This document shows, piece after piece, positions 1 to 9,492 of a DNA stretch of 64,000 bases; position 1 is the stretch's first letter, and each line of letters begins with the position of its first letter. The notes under the pieces were generated by a model, which ran no database searches, had not been told where the DNA came from, and saw only the letters and a list, made by a program, of their open reading frames with translations. The stretch is from Halorientalis litorea (lineage in GTDB: Archaea; Halobacteriota; Halobacteria; Halobacteriales; Haloarculaceae), in NCBI RefSeq assembly GCF_023028225.1, contig NZ_CP095482.1, positions 1,674,001-1,738,000 on the forward strand. The letters are read 5' to 3'. The translations under genes were made by a program, and so were the position numbers.

Positions 1-1
1 C

Positions 2-1273
2 CGGGAGTCCCTGCTGGCAGACATGCTCCCCGTCAGCATCGGCGAGGGCGGCCGAACCGCACGGGTCGCGCTCGCGGTGGACATCTCCGGGAGTACCCGG
101 GGAACGCTGTCGGTCCAGCAGGCCCTCGCGCTCGACGCACTCGACCAACTGGGCGACGAGAACCGCGTCGGCCTCGTCGCGTTCAACGAACAACCCTATG
201 CCATCGCGGGGCTGTCGCTACTCGGCAACAACCGCGAGGCACTGGCGACCCAGATACGACGGCTACAGAGCAGCGGCGGCACCGACGTCGCCGCGGGCAT
301 CGACGGGGCCGCCGAGATGCTCGGCGAGGGCGGCGGGACGGTCATCCTCATCAGCGACGGCCGCGACGACGGTGGCGCGCCGGCGACGGCGGCCCGTGTC
401 GCCGAGGACGGGGTCCGGGTCATCACCGTCGGCGTCGGTGGCATCGTCGACGACGAGTACCTCCGTCGCACCGCGAACGCCGGCGGCGGCACGTACCTCT
501 CTGCCGACGAGACGAACCGCCTCCGCATCCGCTTCGGCGGGGAGTCCCGCGAGTACGAGGGTACCGGCCTCACCGTCGTCGACGACGACCACTTCGTCAC
601 GAGCGGCGTCCAATTCGAGTCCAACCCCGGCCAGAGCAACGCCGTCGCCGTCGAGGAGCGCGCCGACTTCCTCGTCGCCGGCCCGTCGGGCGCGCCCGCC
701 ATCACCGCGTGGCGGTACGGTCTCGGGCGGACCGTCGCCATCACCGCCTACGGCCCCGACGGCACGCTCGACGGCCTGCTCTCCCGGCCCGACTCTCTCG
801 GCGTGACGAAGGCGGTCAACTGGGCCATCGGCGACCCCGAACGCCTCGAAACCGGCGTCACCAGCGTCGACGGTGCGCGCGTCGGCTCGCCGACAACAGT
901 TACCTACGAGGGCGAGGAACGGCCGAGTGCCGACGGCGTCCGGTTCTCCCGAGTCGGGCCACGGGAGTACCGCGCGACGTTCGTCCCCGAGTCGCCGGGG
1001 TACGAGTCGGTCCTCGGAGCCGAGTACGCCGTGAACTACCCGGCCGAGTACGCCGATTTCGGCATCGCGCCGGCACTCCGAGACGCCGTCGACCGGACCG
1101 GCGGCCGGGTGTACGAACCCGCACAGGCGGCGACCATCGCACGGGAGGTGCGCCAGCGCGCGACTCAGGTTCGGACGGTGCGGACCGACTGGACGTGGCT
1201 CGCACTCCTCGTCGCACTCCTCGCCTACGTGGCCGAAACAAGTGCCCGCAGACTGACACGCATCAGAACATGA
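2..1273 (+). CDS. VWA-domain membrane protein, 5' partial
   Basis: The reading frame is open at the left edge, so the true start lies outside the window. The visible part has a von Willebrand factor A fold with a complete MIDAS metal site: DISGS near the first visible residues, then GGTD and SDGRDD. A later region resembles the glutamine-amidotransferase-like domain that often follows VWA in these proteins (inference). It ends in one transmembrane helix (about WTWLALLVALLAYV) and a short basic tail. It overlaps the next gene by ATGA and heads an operon that includes MoxR and DUF58. VWA, MoxR and DUF58 are a known combination in assembly or quality control of membrane and metal-dependent complexes; the client here is unknown. 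Confidence 0.85.
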   Translation, partial: RESLLADMLPVSIGEGGRTARVALAVDISGSTRGTLSVQQALALDALDQLGDENRVGLVAFNEQPYAIAGLSLLGNNREALATQIRRLQSSGGTDVAAGIDGAAEMLGEGGGTVILISDGRDDGGAPATAARVAEDGVRVITVGVGGIVDDEYLRRTANAGGGTYLSADETNRLRIRFGGESREYEGTGLTVVDDDHFVTSGVQFESNPGQSNAVAVEERADFLVAGPSGAPAITAWRYGLGRTVAITAYGPDGTLDGLLSRPDSLGVTKAVNWAIGDPERLETGVTSVDGARVGSPTTVTYEGEERPSADGVRFSRVGPREYRATFVPESPGYESVLGAEYAVNYPAEYADFGIAPALRDAVDRTGGRVYEPAQAATIAREVRQRATQVRTVRTDWTWLALLVALLAYVAETSARRLTRIRT

Positions 1274-1854
1274 CGCTCATCGGAACCAGACTCAACGTCG
1301 TCCTCGTCGCGCTCGTCGGCCTCAGCGTCGTCGGAACCGCCGGTGCGACGGTGTACTACCAGCAGTCCGTCGAGGACACGAGAGGACAGACCGACCAACT
1401 CCGACAGGAGAACGCAGCTCTGGAGAACCGAACCGAACAGTTACGGTCCGAACTGAACCGGACCAGAGACCGCCTCGAATCCCTGAACCGGTCGCTCCAG
1501 ACACGACAGACCGACCTGCAGGACCTCCTGTCGCGGCTGGAACGGACCGAGCGGCAACTGGCCGACACCCGCGAGGAACTCAACGGGACTCGCACCCGAT
1601 TGGACCGTTCGCGGGCCGAGGCCAACCGGCTGGAGGAGGAAAACCAGAACCTCCGGTACAACATCTCGCAACTCGAAGACGAGAACGTCCGCCTCGAAAA
1701 CCGTGTCGACGAACTGGACGACCGTATCGAGGAACTGAACGACAGAATCACCCAGCGGGACAACCGCATCGACGAACTGGAAAACGACGTGCGTTACTTC
1801 TGTAACCGCGTCAACCGCACCCGCGTCGACGTTTCGGGACGGTGTCCGCCGTGA
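1270..1854 (+). CDS. Membrane-anchored coiled-coil protein
   Basis: This 194-residue protein starts at the ATG that overlaps the stop of the upstream VWA gene (ATGA). Residues about 8-28 form one hydrophobic helix, followed by about 140 residues of near-continuous coiled coil rich in Glu, Asn, Arg and Leu. The C terminus carries two cysteines (YFCNRV and GRCPP) that could form a disulfide outside the membrane. I do not recognise a family beyond coiled coil. Its place inside the VWA-MoxR-DUF58 operon suggests a structural or tethering role for that machinery, which is inference. The frame continues upstream, but that part is antisense-like shadow within the VWA gene. Confidence 0.8.
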   Translation: MTLIGTRLNVVLVALVGLSVVGTAGATVYYQQSVEDTRGQTDQLRQENAALENRTEQLRSELNRTRDRLESLNRSLQTRQTDLQDLLSRLERTERQLADTREELNGTRTRLDRSRAEANRLEEENQNLRYNISQLEDENVRLENRVDELDDRIEELNDRITQRDNRIDELENDVRYFCNRVNRTRVDVSGRCPP

Positions 1855-2699
1855 CCGACACGGAGACCATCCGGCAGGCGGTCCGCGAGATACGCCACGA
1901 GGGGTACAAGGCGGCGTTCGTCCACAGCCTCGTCGACGCTGTGGTCGTCGCGCTGGCGGTCAACCTCGTCGCCGGTCCCGTTCTCGGCCTCACCGTCCCC
2001 GGTCCGTGGCCCGCCGACGGCGTGCTGGCGGTGGCGGGCCTCGTCGGTCTCCTCGCGTTCGCCGCCGAGTTCGGACTGCGTGCCCGCCAGTACACCGTCG
2101 AGCGGTTCGAGGCCGAGAACCCGGTCGTCGCGGACGCCCTGCGGACGGCCCGCGACGCGACGACGGCCGACTCCGACTCCGTGATGGCCCGGCGGCTGTA
2201 CGCGGACGTGACCGACCGCCTCGGCGACACGTCGGCGACCGGCTTCGTGAACGCCCGCCTGCTGGCCGCGAGCGTCCTCGCGGTGCTCGTGTTGAGCGGG
2301 GCGACCCTCGGCGTCGCGTCCGTCGGTGTCGACATCTCGCTCGACGGGTCCGGGAACGACGCGACCAACGGCCCCACCACCGGCACGACGAGTTCCTCGA
2401 ACAACACCGACGGCGGTGGCGGTCAGCCGTCACAGACGCGACTGCAGGACGGCGGGTCGGTACTCGGTGACCCGAAAGACATCGACAGCGGCACGGAGGA
2501 TATCTTGGCGAACGTCTCCACGTCCGGCGGCGGCGAGTCGGGCGAGGACACGACCCAGTACGAAAACAGCGGGCTCTCCGCGGACGACACGTCCGTCAGC
2601 GCGCAGGAGGCGGGTTTCGACGACTCGGAGACAGTCGAGGACGCGGACCTGGTTCGCGAGTACAACGTACGACTCAACGAGGACGATTCAGATGACTGA
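1851..2699 (+). CDS. Haloarchaeal membrane protein with acidic low-complexity tail
   Basis: About 282 residues from the GTG at 1851, whose GTGA overlaps the preceding stop; a second GTG at 1842 would add three residues. The N terminus is a soluble helix, two hydrophobic segments follow at about residues 25-70, and a third at about 140-160. The last 120 residues are rich in Gly, Ser, Thr, Asp and Glu and look disordered. Its stop overlaps the start of moxR by 8 nt, so translation is probably coupled. I recognise no catalytic motif. It is part of the VWA-MoxR-DUF58 operon and may be its membrane platform (inference). Confidence 0.8.
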   Translation: MTDTETIRQAVREIRHEGYKAAFVHSLVDAVVVALAVNLVAGPVLGLTVPGPWPADGVLAVAGLVGLLAFAAEFGLRARQYTVERFEAENPVVADALRTARDATTADSDSVMARRLYADVTDRLGDTSATGFVNARLLAASVLAVLVLSGATLGVASVGVDISLDGSGNDATNGPTTGTTSSSNNTDGGGGQPSQTRLQDGGSVLGDPKDIDSGTEDILANVSTSGGGESGEDTTQYENSGLSADDTSVSAQEAGFDDSETVEDADLVREYNVRLNEDDSDD

Positions 2700-5418
2700 G
2701 GACGACACGACCGACGAGGTGGACCGACTGCAGGACAGACTCGAACAGGCCCGGACGGAGGTGCAACGCCGCCTCGTCGGGCAGGAGCGAGTGTTAGACC
2801 AGATTCTCGCCAGCCTGTTGGCCGACGGGAACGCGCTGCTCGAATCGACGCCCGGCCTCGGCAAGACGATGCTCGTCCGCACGCTGGCGGAGGTGACGGA
2901 CATGTCCTTCTCCCGCATCCAGAACACGCCCGACCTGATGCCGAGCGACATCACCGGGACCGAGATAATCCAAGACACCCGCGAGGGCCGTGAGTTCACC
3001 TTCGAACCTGGCCCGGTGTTCGCCAACGTCGTGCTGGCCGACGAAATCAACCGCGCGACGCCGAAGACCCAAGCCGCGCTTCTGGAGGCGATGCAGGAGC
3101 GACAGGTCACCGCTGGCGGGGAGACGCGCGAACTCCCGGACCCGTTTTTCGTGCTGGCGACACAGAACCCGATAGAACAGGAGGGGAGTTTGCACCCTGC
3201 TGAATCCGTGTACATGGACGGTCAGCTGTGGACGGCATCAGAGGCCCTTGAGCACGCAAAGACGGAGGGGGAACTCGTCCACGACTCGGGGTCGACGAAA
3301 CTGTACGATGTCGACGCGACGACACAGGCTCTGACGCCGGACGGTGAGATGACTGAAACCGAGTGTCTGGTGTACGAGACGGAGTACGAGGGCGAAATAT
3401 ACACCTTCGAGACGAAAACGGGGCGGACCATCGAGGTGTCCGGAAACCACCCGTTCCTCGTCAACTGTGCTGGAGTAATTCGATGGAAGAAAGCCAGCGA
3501 ACTGGAATCCGACGACGCGCTCGTGACGCCGGCAGAACTGTCACTTCCGACACGGCAACTCGGCGGGCACGAGACGGCACTGACACAACTCGAATCGAAC
3601 GGGTACACGGTGGTTCGACGGGACGAACTGCGCCGAGCGAAAGCACGACTCGATGCCGGCGAACCGCTCGACGTGGGTACTCTCGACGCGCTCCGAATCG
3701 CAGCCGACCTCTCGAAAAAGGACCTCGCCGAACGCGCCGATGTCAGTTACGACCGGGTCTGTAACTTCTTCCAAGGCGTCGACAACGGTATCGACTCACA
3801 GTTGGCCGACACGCTCCAAACGCTCGCTATCGAGGTCGGCGACTACGTCGAGGCGTTCACGCGCCACCGCATCGACGACCGACTCTCCGGCGCGGATGCA
3901 GGGTTCTTCGTCGGGTTCGTGCTGGCGGAGGGGCATCTCACCGACAAGTCCCTCGACATCACGCAAAAAAACCTCTCCGAGGCGTTCGATAGATGGGTCG
4001 CCATTGCGGAGGACATCGGTCTGGATGTTACAGTCGAGTCACATCCAACCGGTCGCGTCGCACGTATCGACTCAAAGCCCTTCGTCGACTACCTCGACGA
4101 GCGGTTCCACCTGCAGGAGCCGGAGCGACTCCTCACTGCTCCCGAAGATTTCAGACGCGCGTTCTTGGAGATATTCCTCCTCACTGAGTCTCACTACGAT
4201 ACCGAGCGACGGCGAATTACGTTCGTTCAGAAAGACCGCGAAACAACGAACTTGATTGCGCATCTGCTACTCGGGGAAGGCATCGTTCCGTGGGTGTACG
4301 AACGCGACGACCGATACGAACTCAGGATTCAGGGCGAGGACACCGAACGCTACGTTGAGAGATTCGAGTGGCGCGGCGAAGTACCGGACGTCACCGAATT
4401 CGAGTCTGCACATCGGACGATACCGCTGTCAGCGGACGATACATCCCGTCTCGTGTCGGTGCTCGGGATGAAATACGACGGTGCTCTGTCGGAGCGACCG
4501 TGGTACAACTCCCACGCTGCGGTCTCCGACCGCGGCAGGATGGCCGTCTCACACTTCGACACGTTCCTCAGGGATGTCGAATCGACCCTCGAAGAGCGGA
4601 AATTGAGAAGTGTTCGCCGAACCGCCGAGAACGACATTCAGTCCACTGCGAGAGCCTGCGGCCTGTCGATGACTGATATTGTCGACGAAACATCGCTCAC
4701 GAAACATCGTGTCTGGCAGGCGTACCAGTCCGAAGCGCAACCACGGGAGGCAACCGAGTACGTCGTAGAGGAATACACGTCCCGAATCGAGGAAGCGGAG
4801 GCTCTGACCGAGTACTACCGGAACCTAGCTGATGGTGAGGTATTCTTCGACCGCATCACGTCCATCGACTCTAGACCGTACGACGGACCCGTTATCGGCC
4901 TCTCCGTTCCCGAGCACCACAACTACGTCGCTGGACTCGGCGGCTGTGGAATCAGTCACAACACCTACCCGCTGCCGGAAGCTCAGACCGACCGCTTCCT
5001 GACCAAAATCCTCGTGGACTACCCCGGCCGGGACGCAGAGCGGGAAATCGTGGACCGATACACCGGGCGACTCGACGCCGACATCCCCGTCGAGCAGACG
5101 CTCTCGCGGACGGACCTCGTAGCCGCACAGGAGTACGTCAGGCAGGTCCCCATCGCCGACGACCTGACCGACCGCGCCGTCGACCTCGTGCGGGCGACAC
5201 GTGAGGCCGACCGCCTCGAATACGGTGCCAGTCCGCGGGCGAGTATGGGGCTGGTCGTCCTCGCGAAGGCACGCGCGTTCATGCACGGGCGCAACCACGT
5301 CGAGAGCGAGGACATCGAGGCGATGGCACCGCCGGTGCTTCGTCACCGCGTCGTCGTCGACTTTCAGGCCGAACGCGACGGCGTCACGCCGGACGAGATT
5401 ATCCGCGACTTGCTATGA
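2692..5418 (+). CDS. MoxR-family AAA+ ATPase interrupted by an intein
   Basis: A precursor of 908 residues from which a 592-residue intein would be removed, leaving a MoxR of about 316 residues, the normal family length. The N-extein has the Walker A motif STPGLGKT and Walker B VVLADEINRA. The C-extein resumes at TYPLPEAQTDRF, the conserved MoxR sequence that normally follows NPIEQEG, and ends with the lid domain (YGASPRASMGL). The ATG at 2692 was chosen because it overlaps the upstream stop and gives the usual acidic N terminus. MoxR ATPases remodel partner proteins, usually together with VWA/DUF58 proteins like those flanking this gene. The downstream gene overlaps by ATGA. Confidence 0.95.
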   Translation: MTEDDTTDEVDRLQDRLEQARTEVQRRLVGQERVLDQILASLLADGNALLESTPGLGKTMLVRTLAEVTDMSFSRIQNTPDLMPSDITGTEIIQDTREGREFTFEPGPVFANVVLADEINRATPKTQAALLEAMQERQVTAGGETRELPDPFFVLATQNPIEQEGSLHPAESVYMDGQLWTASEALEHAKTEGELVHDSGSTKLYDVDATTQALTPDGEMTETECLVYETEYEGEIYTFETKTGRTIEVSGNHPFLVNCAGVIRWKKASELESDDALVTPAELSLPTRQLGGHETALTQLESNGYTVVRRDELRRAKARLDAGEPLDVGTLDALRIAADLSKKDLAERADVSYDRVCNFFQGVDNGIDSQLADTLQTLAIEVGDYVEAFTRHRIDDRLSGADAGFFVGFVLAEGHLTDKSLDITQKNLSEAFDRWVAIAEDIGLDVTVESHPTGRVARIDSKPFVDYLDERFHLQEPERLLTAPEDFRRAFLEIFLLTESHYDTERRRITFVQKDRETTNLIAHLLLGEGIVPWVYERDDRYELRIQGEDTERYVERFEWRGEVPDVTEFESAHRTIPLSADDTSRLVSVLGMKYDGALSERPWYNSHAAVSDRGRMAVSHFDTFLRDVESTLEERKLRSVRRTAENDIQSTARACGLSMTDIVDETSLTKHRVWQAYQSEAQPREATEYVVEEYTSRIEEAEALTEYYRNLADGEVFFDRITSIDSRPYDGPVIGLSVPEHHNYVAGLGGCGISHNTYPLPEAQTDRFLTKILVDYPGRDAEREIVDRYTGRLDADIPVEQTLSRTDLVAAQEYVRQVPIADDLTDRAVDLVRATREADRLEYGASPRASMGLVVLAKARAFMHGRNHVESEDIEAMAPPVLRHRVVVDFQAERDGVTPDEIIRDLL
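3187..4962 (+). other. Intein with LAGLIDADG homing endonuclease (in MoxR)
   Basis: The insertion occupies residues 166-757 of the precursor, between NPIEQEG and TYPLPEA. Residue 1 is Ser (SLHPAESVYMDG, block A), block B has GNHPFL, and the end has the block F-like HHNYVAGLGG and the final GISHN followed by Thr as the +1 nucleophile. All residues needed for self-splicing are therefore visible. Inside are a helix-turn-helix segment (LSKKDLAERADVSYDRV) and a LAGLIDADG-type motif (FFVGFVLAEGHL); the second motif is weaker (FLEIFLLTES), with Glu where Asp is usual. Whether the endonuclease still cuts cannot be told from sequence. Confidence 0.93.
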
Positions 5419-6278
5419 TAGACCCGGCCTTCCTCGACGAGTTGGCGCGGTTCGACGCCTCGCTCCAGCGGCGCGTCGAGTCACGCCTGCAGGGCCAACA
5501 ACAGTCGACCGCTGTCGGGGAGGGGCTGACGTTCAGCGACCACCGCCGGTACTCGCCGGGGGACGACACGCGCCGCATCGACTGGCGGGTGTACGCCCGC
5601 ACCGAGGAACTGTACGTCAAACAGTACGAGGCAGAGCGGAACCTGACGGTCCACGTCCTCGTGGACGCCAGCGCGTCGATGGACTATCCGGACCGTGACG
5701 ACCCGGCACACAAGTTCGAGTACGCCGCCAAACTCGGGTTGGGGTTCGCGGTGCTGGCCGCCGCCGACCACAACGACTTCCGGGTGTCGCTGGTCGGCGA
5801 TACCTTCGAGCGAATCGACCGTGACCGCTCGACGTTCGGGGAGGTCCGCCGCCTGCTGGACACGTTCAACGAGACGACGCCCTCGGGCGAGGCCGACCTC
5901 GCTCGCGCCTGTGAGGACTACGCCTCGACTATCGACTCGAAATCGCTCGTCTTCGTGGCCAGCGACTGTCTCGACGACCCCGGCGCGATAGAGGCCGGTA
6001 TCCGCGCGCTCTCGAAAAACGACGTGACGCTCGCACAGGTTCTCTCGCCCGCGGAACGGGACCCGCCGGTGCAGGGCGACACGATTTTTAGCGACCCCGA
6101 ACGCGAGCGAGAGCGCCGCACGTACTTCGGGAACCGCGTCCGTCGGCAGTACCGTGACCGCCTCACCGGCCACCGCGACGCGGTGGAGGCCGCCGCCGAC
6201 CGGACCGGGACGCGCTACGTCGGTGTCGACACCGGGACCGACTTCTTCGATGCTTTCGCCGCGGCGTGGGTCGAATGA
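5415..6278 (+). CDS. DUF58-domain protein
   Basis: A 287-residue protein of the DUF58/VWA-like family. The family signature is present as YSPGDDTRRIDWRVYA (about residues 37-52), followed by a VWA core with DASASMDY and later FVASDCLDD. Its ATG overlaps the MoxR stop (ATGA), as expected for the conserved MoxR-DUF58 pair. It probably acts with MoxR and the VWA protein upstream on a membrane or metalloenzyme client. The operon ends here, because the next gene is convergent with only one base between the stop codons. Confidence 0.92.
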   Translation: MIDPAFLDELARFDASLQRRVESRLQGQQQSTAVGEGLTFSDHRRYSPGDDTRRIDWRVYARTEELYVKQYEAERNLTVHVLVDASASMDYPDRDDPAHKFEYAAKLGLGFAVLAAADHNDFRVSLVGDTFERIDRDRSTFGEVRRLLDTFNETTPSGEADLARACEDYASTIDSKSLVFVASDCLDDPGAIEAGIRALSKNDVTLAQVLSPAERDPPVQGDTIFSDPERERERRTYFGNRVRRQYRDRLTGHRDAVEAAADRTGTRYVGVDTGTDFFDAFAAAWVE

Positions 6279-6279
6279 C

Positions 6280-8058
6280 TCACTCCTCGCCAACGTCCCC
6301 GTAGGCTTGGGCGTAGCCGCCGTCCACCTCGTCGGCCCGGCCGTCCTCGCGCGCCCGGAGGTTCTGCCGGGTGAACTGTGGGGTCGCGCTGACACCCGAC
6401 CGCGTTCGTCCGAGCCAGACGACGCCGAGGACGGACAGGCCCGCGCCGCCGCCCGCGAGGAGGGCCGCCGTCGACTCGCCCGCGAGCGCGAGAACCAGCG
6501 CGGCGAACACGAAGCCGACGAAGCCCAAGCCACAGACGACGAGGCCGGCCACGTCGTCGAACAGGCCGCCGTCGTCGGTCAGGTCGGCTCGGACTGTGAG
6601 GTCGCCGCGGTTCGTCCGGTCGAGGACGCGCTCCAGTGTCGGGCCGCTGGTGACCAGTCCACGGGCGAGTGCTTCGAGTTCGTCGCCCGCCCTGTCGAGC
6701 AGTTCTCGGACGCCCTGCTCGGCGTACCCCTCCTCGCGCACGTAGTCCGTGACGAGGGCGATGAGGTCGAAATCTGGGTCGAGCGTCCGCGAGACTCCCT
6801 CCAAGACCGTCGTGACGCGGACGATAAGCGCGAGTTCCTGTGGCAGTCGGAGCGGGAACTCGTACAGTTCCGCCTGGAAGTCGGCGACGAGTTGCTGGAC
6901 GCGGTACTGGTCGACGTCCTGTCCGCGGAAACTCTCCAACACGATTTCGAACATCTCGCGCAGGAGCCGTCGGTCGGCGGTGGGGTCTAACGCCCCCATC
7001 GCCACGAACGAGTCGATGACGCCGTCGATGTCGTCGCGAGCGATGGCGACGTAGAAGTCGAAAATCTGCTCCTGCAGTCGGGGACCGATTCGGCCGGTGA
7101 TGCCGAAGTCGTAGAACACGATGGTCCCGTCGTCCTGCACCGCGAGGTTGCCGGGGTGGGGGTCGGCGTGGAAGCGGCCGTCCTCCAGTATCATCTGGAC
7201 GTAGGCCTCTTCCAGACGGACGACGAGTTCCTCGCGGTCGATGCCCTTCGCGTTGAGGGTGTGGATATCGGTTATCTTCGTCCCCTCGACGTACTCCATC
7301 GTGAGCACACGGTCCCCGCAGGCTTTCTCGATGGCGCGGGGAATCCGAATCCAGTCGTCGTCGGCGAAGTTGGCGCGTATCGTTTCGAGCATCCGCGCCT
7401 CGTGGCGGTAGTCCATCTCCTCGCGGATGGTCGCGGCGAACTCGTCGGCGACGTTCTCCAGGGTGAACGCCTGCCCGGGTTCGGCCCCGCGAATCAACAG
7501 GGGGACCACCGCCTCGATGACGCGCAGGTCGGCGGCGACGCGGGCGCGGATGTTCGGGCGGAGCACCTTCACCGCGACGCGTTCGCCGTCGAGCGTGGCG
7601 GTGTAGACCTGTCCGAGACTCGCGCCGCTTATCGGCTCCGTGTCGAACTCCTCGAACGTCTCCTCAATGGGGCCGAGTTCTGTCTCGATAACCGGTTTCA
7701 CCTCTGCCCAGTCGGCCGGCGGCACACGGTCCTGTAACTCCTGTAAGACGGCGATGTACGGGCCGGGGAGAACGTCCGGGCGGGTCGAGAGAATCTGGCC
7801 CACCTTGATGAACGTCGGTCCCAGCGCGACCAAGACGTTCAGCAGTCGTCGCGCCCGCTCGACCTGTTGCTCGCCGGTCACCTGTCGGCCACTGCCGAAC
7901 AGGAGGAAGCGGCGGCGGTCACGGGCGTACGTGAGCGCGAGCGGCAGGAACCGGTAGGAGACGACCAGCAGTCGCCAGAGGACGCGCGTTCGGAACCACG
8001 TCACGTCCTCGGGGCGGGTGTGGGCATCGGACTCGGTCGTCGCGGGCGCGCTCGCCAT
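6280..8058 (-). CDS. ABC1/AarF/UbiB-family atypical kinase
   Basis: 592 residues. It has the diagnostic UbiB/ADCK features: the KxGQ motif ([15 protein letters not shown], about residue 85), the Ala-rich nucleotide loop (GASLGQVY), the lysine in VAVKVLRP, the catalytic loop (HADPHPGNL) and the metal-binding YDFGITG. Two hydrophobic helices near residues 500-550 anchor the C terminus in the membrane. Family members bind ATP and support isoprenoid quinone or lipid metabolism; in haloarchaea menaquinone is a plausible context, but the substrate is unknown. The gene is convergent with the DUF58 operon. Confidence 0.93.
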   Translation of the reverse strand: MASAPATTESDAHTRPEDVTWFRTRVLWRLLVVSYRFLPLALTYARDRRRFLLFGSGRQVTGEQQVERARRLLNVLVALGPTFIKVGQILSTRPDVLPGPYIAVLQELQDRVPPADWAEVKPVIETELGPIEETFEEFDTEPISGASLGQVYTATLDGERVAVKVLRPNIRARVAADLRVIEAVVPLLIRGAEPGQAFTLENVADEFAATIREEMDYRHEARMLETIRANFADDDWIRIPRAIEKACGDRVLTMEYVEGTKITDIHTLNAKGIDREELVVRLEEAYVQMILEDGRFHADPHPGNLAVQDDGTIVFYDFGITGRIGPRLQEQIFDFYVAIARDDIDGVIDSFVAMGALDPTADRRLLREMFEIVLESFRGQDVDQYRVQQLVADFQAELYEFPLRLPQELALIVRVTTVLEGVSRTLDPDFDLIALVTDYVREEGYAEQGVRELLDRAGDELEALARGLVTSGPTLERVLDRTNRGDLTVRADLTDDGGLFDDVAGLVVCGLGFVGFVFAALVLALAGESTAALLAGGGAGLSVLGVVWLGRTRSGVSATPQFTRQNLRAREDGRADEVDGGYAQAYGDVGEE

Positions 8059-8103
8059 CGACCCGTCGTACGGCCCCGAGCGTCAAGGCGGTGGCGGTCC
8101 GGG

Positions 8104-8439
8104 TCAGTCCTGTACAACGTCGGGCCGTACGCGGAACCGGTTGTAGCCGCCCTCGGCGAGTTCGAGGGACCCGAGCCACCAGTTCCACCGCTCGACCAGC
8201 GAGTAGTCGTCGGGCGCGTCGTCGAGGTGGCCGACGATGTCTTTGGCTGTCAGTTCGCCGCCCAGCAACTCCTCGGCGGTTCCGGCGTCGACGAGGTCGC
8301 GGGCTTGCCGAGCGATGGTCCGACAGGCCCGTTCGCTCCCCCCGAACGATTCGGCCAGTTCGCGTTCCAACACTGCTCTGTCCACACCGGCACTGGGAAA
8401 CGACGGTACTTGACCCTCTCGAAGCCGAGACACTGGCAC
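8104..8439 (-). CDS. Conserved haloarchaeal protein of unknown function
   Basis: A 111-residue acidic protein with a Cys (ERACRT) and an aromatic stretch ([21 protein letters not shown]). No transmembrane segment or catalytic motif is evident. It lies 45 nt from the start of the ABC1 kinase, on the same strand and upstream of it, so the two may be co-transcribed. The first residues before [13 protein letters not shown] are less convincing, and a GTG a few codons in is an alternative start. Acidic composition and third-base G+C bias support it over the overlapping frames. Confidence 0.65.
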   Translation of the reverse strand: MPVSRLREGQVPSFPSAGVDRAVLERELAESFGGSERACRTIARQARDLVDAGTAEELLGGELTAKDIVGHLDDAPDDYSLVERWNWWLGSLELAEGGYNRFRVRPDVVQD

Positions 8440-8547
8440 TCCCGCGGGTCGGACACCCGGAGGGCGGCGGCGTCCCGCCGCTCGGCCGGTGGGCGCGCCG
8501 GTAGTTCGACAGGGTTTTTATGCGGGACCGACTGGGTTCTGCCACCA

Positions 8548-8940
8548 ATGGCAGATTTCACCGTCGTGGTCGCGGACCCCGAGAACGGGGAGACGCGCCA
8601 ACTCGATGCGGAGGGACAGGACGCCAACCGATTCATCGGTCGTGACATCGGTGACGAGGTCGAGGGGAGTGCCGTCGGCCTCGACGGGTACACGCTCGAA
8701 CTCACTGGCGGGTCCGACACCGCCGGTCGGCCGATGCGCGCCGACGTTCGCGGGCCGAACCTGACGACGCTCCTCTCGGACGGCGGCACCGGCTACGAGC
8801 CGTCCCGTCCCGGCGAGCGACGACGCGTGACCGTCCGCGGCCGCGAGGTCAGCGAGGACACCCGCCAGATAAACGCGAAGATAGTCGAGCGCGGCGACGA
8901 GTCCGTCGCCGACCTGCTCGACGAGAGCGACGACGAGTAG
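8548..8940 (+). CDS. rps6e: 30S ribosomal protein S6e
   Basis: 130 residues, the archaeal S6e length. It begins [14 protein letters not shown] and contains the S6e core [22 protein letters not shown] and [18 protein letters not shown]. It is a component of the small ribosomal subunit. A TATA-like GTTTTTATGC lies about 30 nt before the ATG, consistent with a leaderless or nearly leaderless transcript. The next gene starts one base after the stop codon, so the two form an operon. Confidence 0.97.
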   Translation: MADFTVVVADPENGETRQLDAEGQDANRFIGRDIGDEVEGSAVGLDGYTLELTGGSDTAGRPMRADVRGPNLTTLLSDGGTGYEPSRPGERRRVTVRGREVSEDTRQINAKIVERGDESVADLLDESDDE

Positions 8941-8941
8941 C

Positions 8942-9379
8942 GTGGCCGACCGCGTCCCGAGTGACCACGACAGCGTCGAGACGGTCCGTGCCACCCTCGA
9001 ACGGGTCGGCCGCACCGACCGCCGGAAAGTGGCAGTGCCCGCCGACTCGGCCGTGACGCTGCCGACCGACGAGGTGGTTCGCCTCGTGCTCGACGGGGAC
9101 ACCTACCACAGTCGCGTCGAGACGGACTTCGACGGGCGGCCGGAACTCCGGGGAGCCTACGACTCGCCGACGCTCGCTCGCGACCCCGGGGCCGGAACCG
9201 ACCGCCTCGCCGAGTGGGTCGCGGACGCGGACGTGTCGCTCGAGGGGTCGGTCCTCCTCGACGTCGTGACACCGGAGTACAAGTATGGCCTGCGCGCGCC
9301 CGGTGACCGGGCGGTGTACGACGCCACCGACGCCCCGAGTGACTCCCTCGCGTCCATCGCCAGCGATGTCGAGGAGTGA
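8942..9379 (+). CDS. Conserved haloarchaeal protein cotranscribed with S6e
   Basis: 145 residues from a GTG start one base after the S6e stop. The protein is soluble and acidic with several short beta-like stretches (RRKVAVPADSAV, EVVRLVLDGDTYHSRVETDF). It looks like a small domain family restricted to haloarchaea; I do not know its function. Tight coupling to rps6e suggests a link to translation, which is inference from position only. Confidence 0.8.
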   Translation: MADRVPSDHDSVETVRATLERVGRTDRRKVAVPADSAVTLPTDEVVRLVLDGDTYHSRVETDFDGRPELRGAYDSPTLARDPGAGTDRLAEWVADADVSLEGSVLLDVVTPEYKYGLRAPGDRAVYDATDAPSDSLASIASDVEE

Positions 9380-9492
9380 CCGTCCGAGCGACGCTCTGCC
9401 GATGCAGCGACCATCAACGCGGGAACAAGACTTTTTTATTCGCCACTCAGAGTGTCGAATAGTCCGCTGTACGCGTCTACGACACTGCAACG

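Noticed and set aside
709-1269. In-frame upstream extension of the coiled-coil gene
   Set aside because: It overlaps the VWA gene in another frame, is Arg-rich and unlike haloarchaeal protein, and the ATGA overlap gives a natural start at 1270.
2326-2691. In-frame upstream extension of the MoxR gene
   Set aside because: Arg/Thr-rich shadow of the preceding membrane-protein gene; the acidic N terminus starts at 2692.
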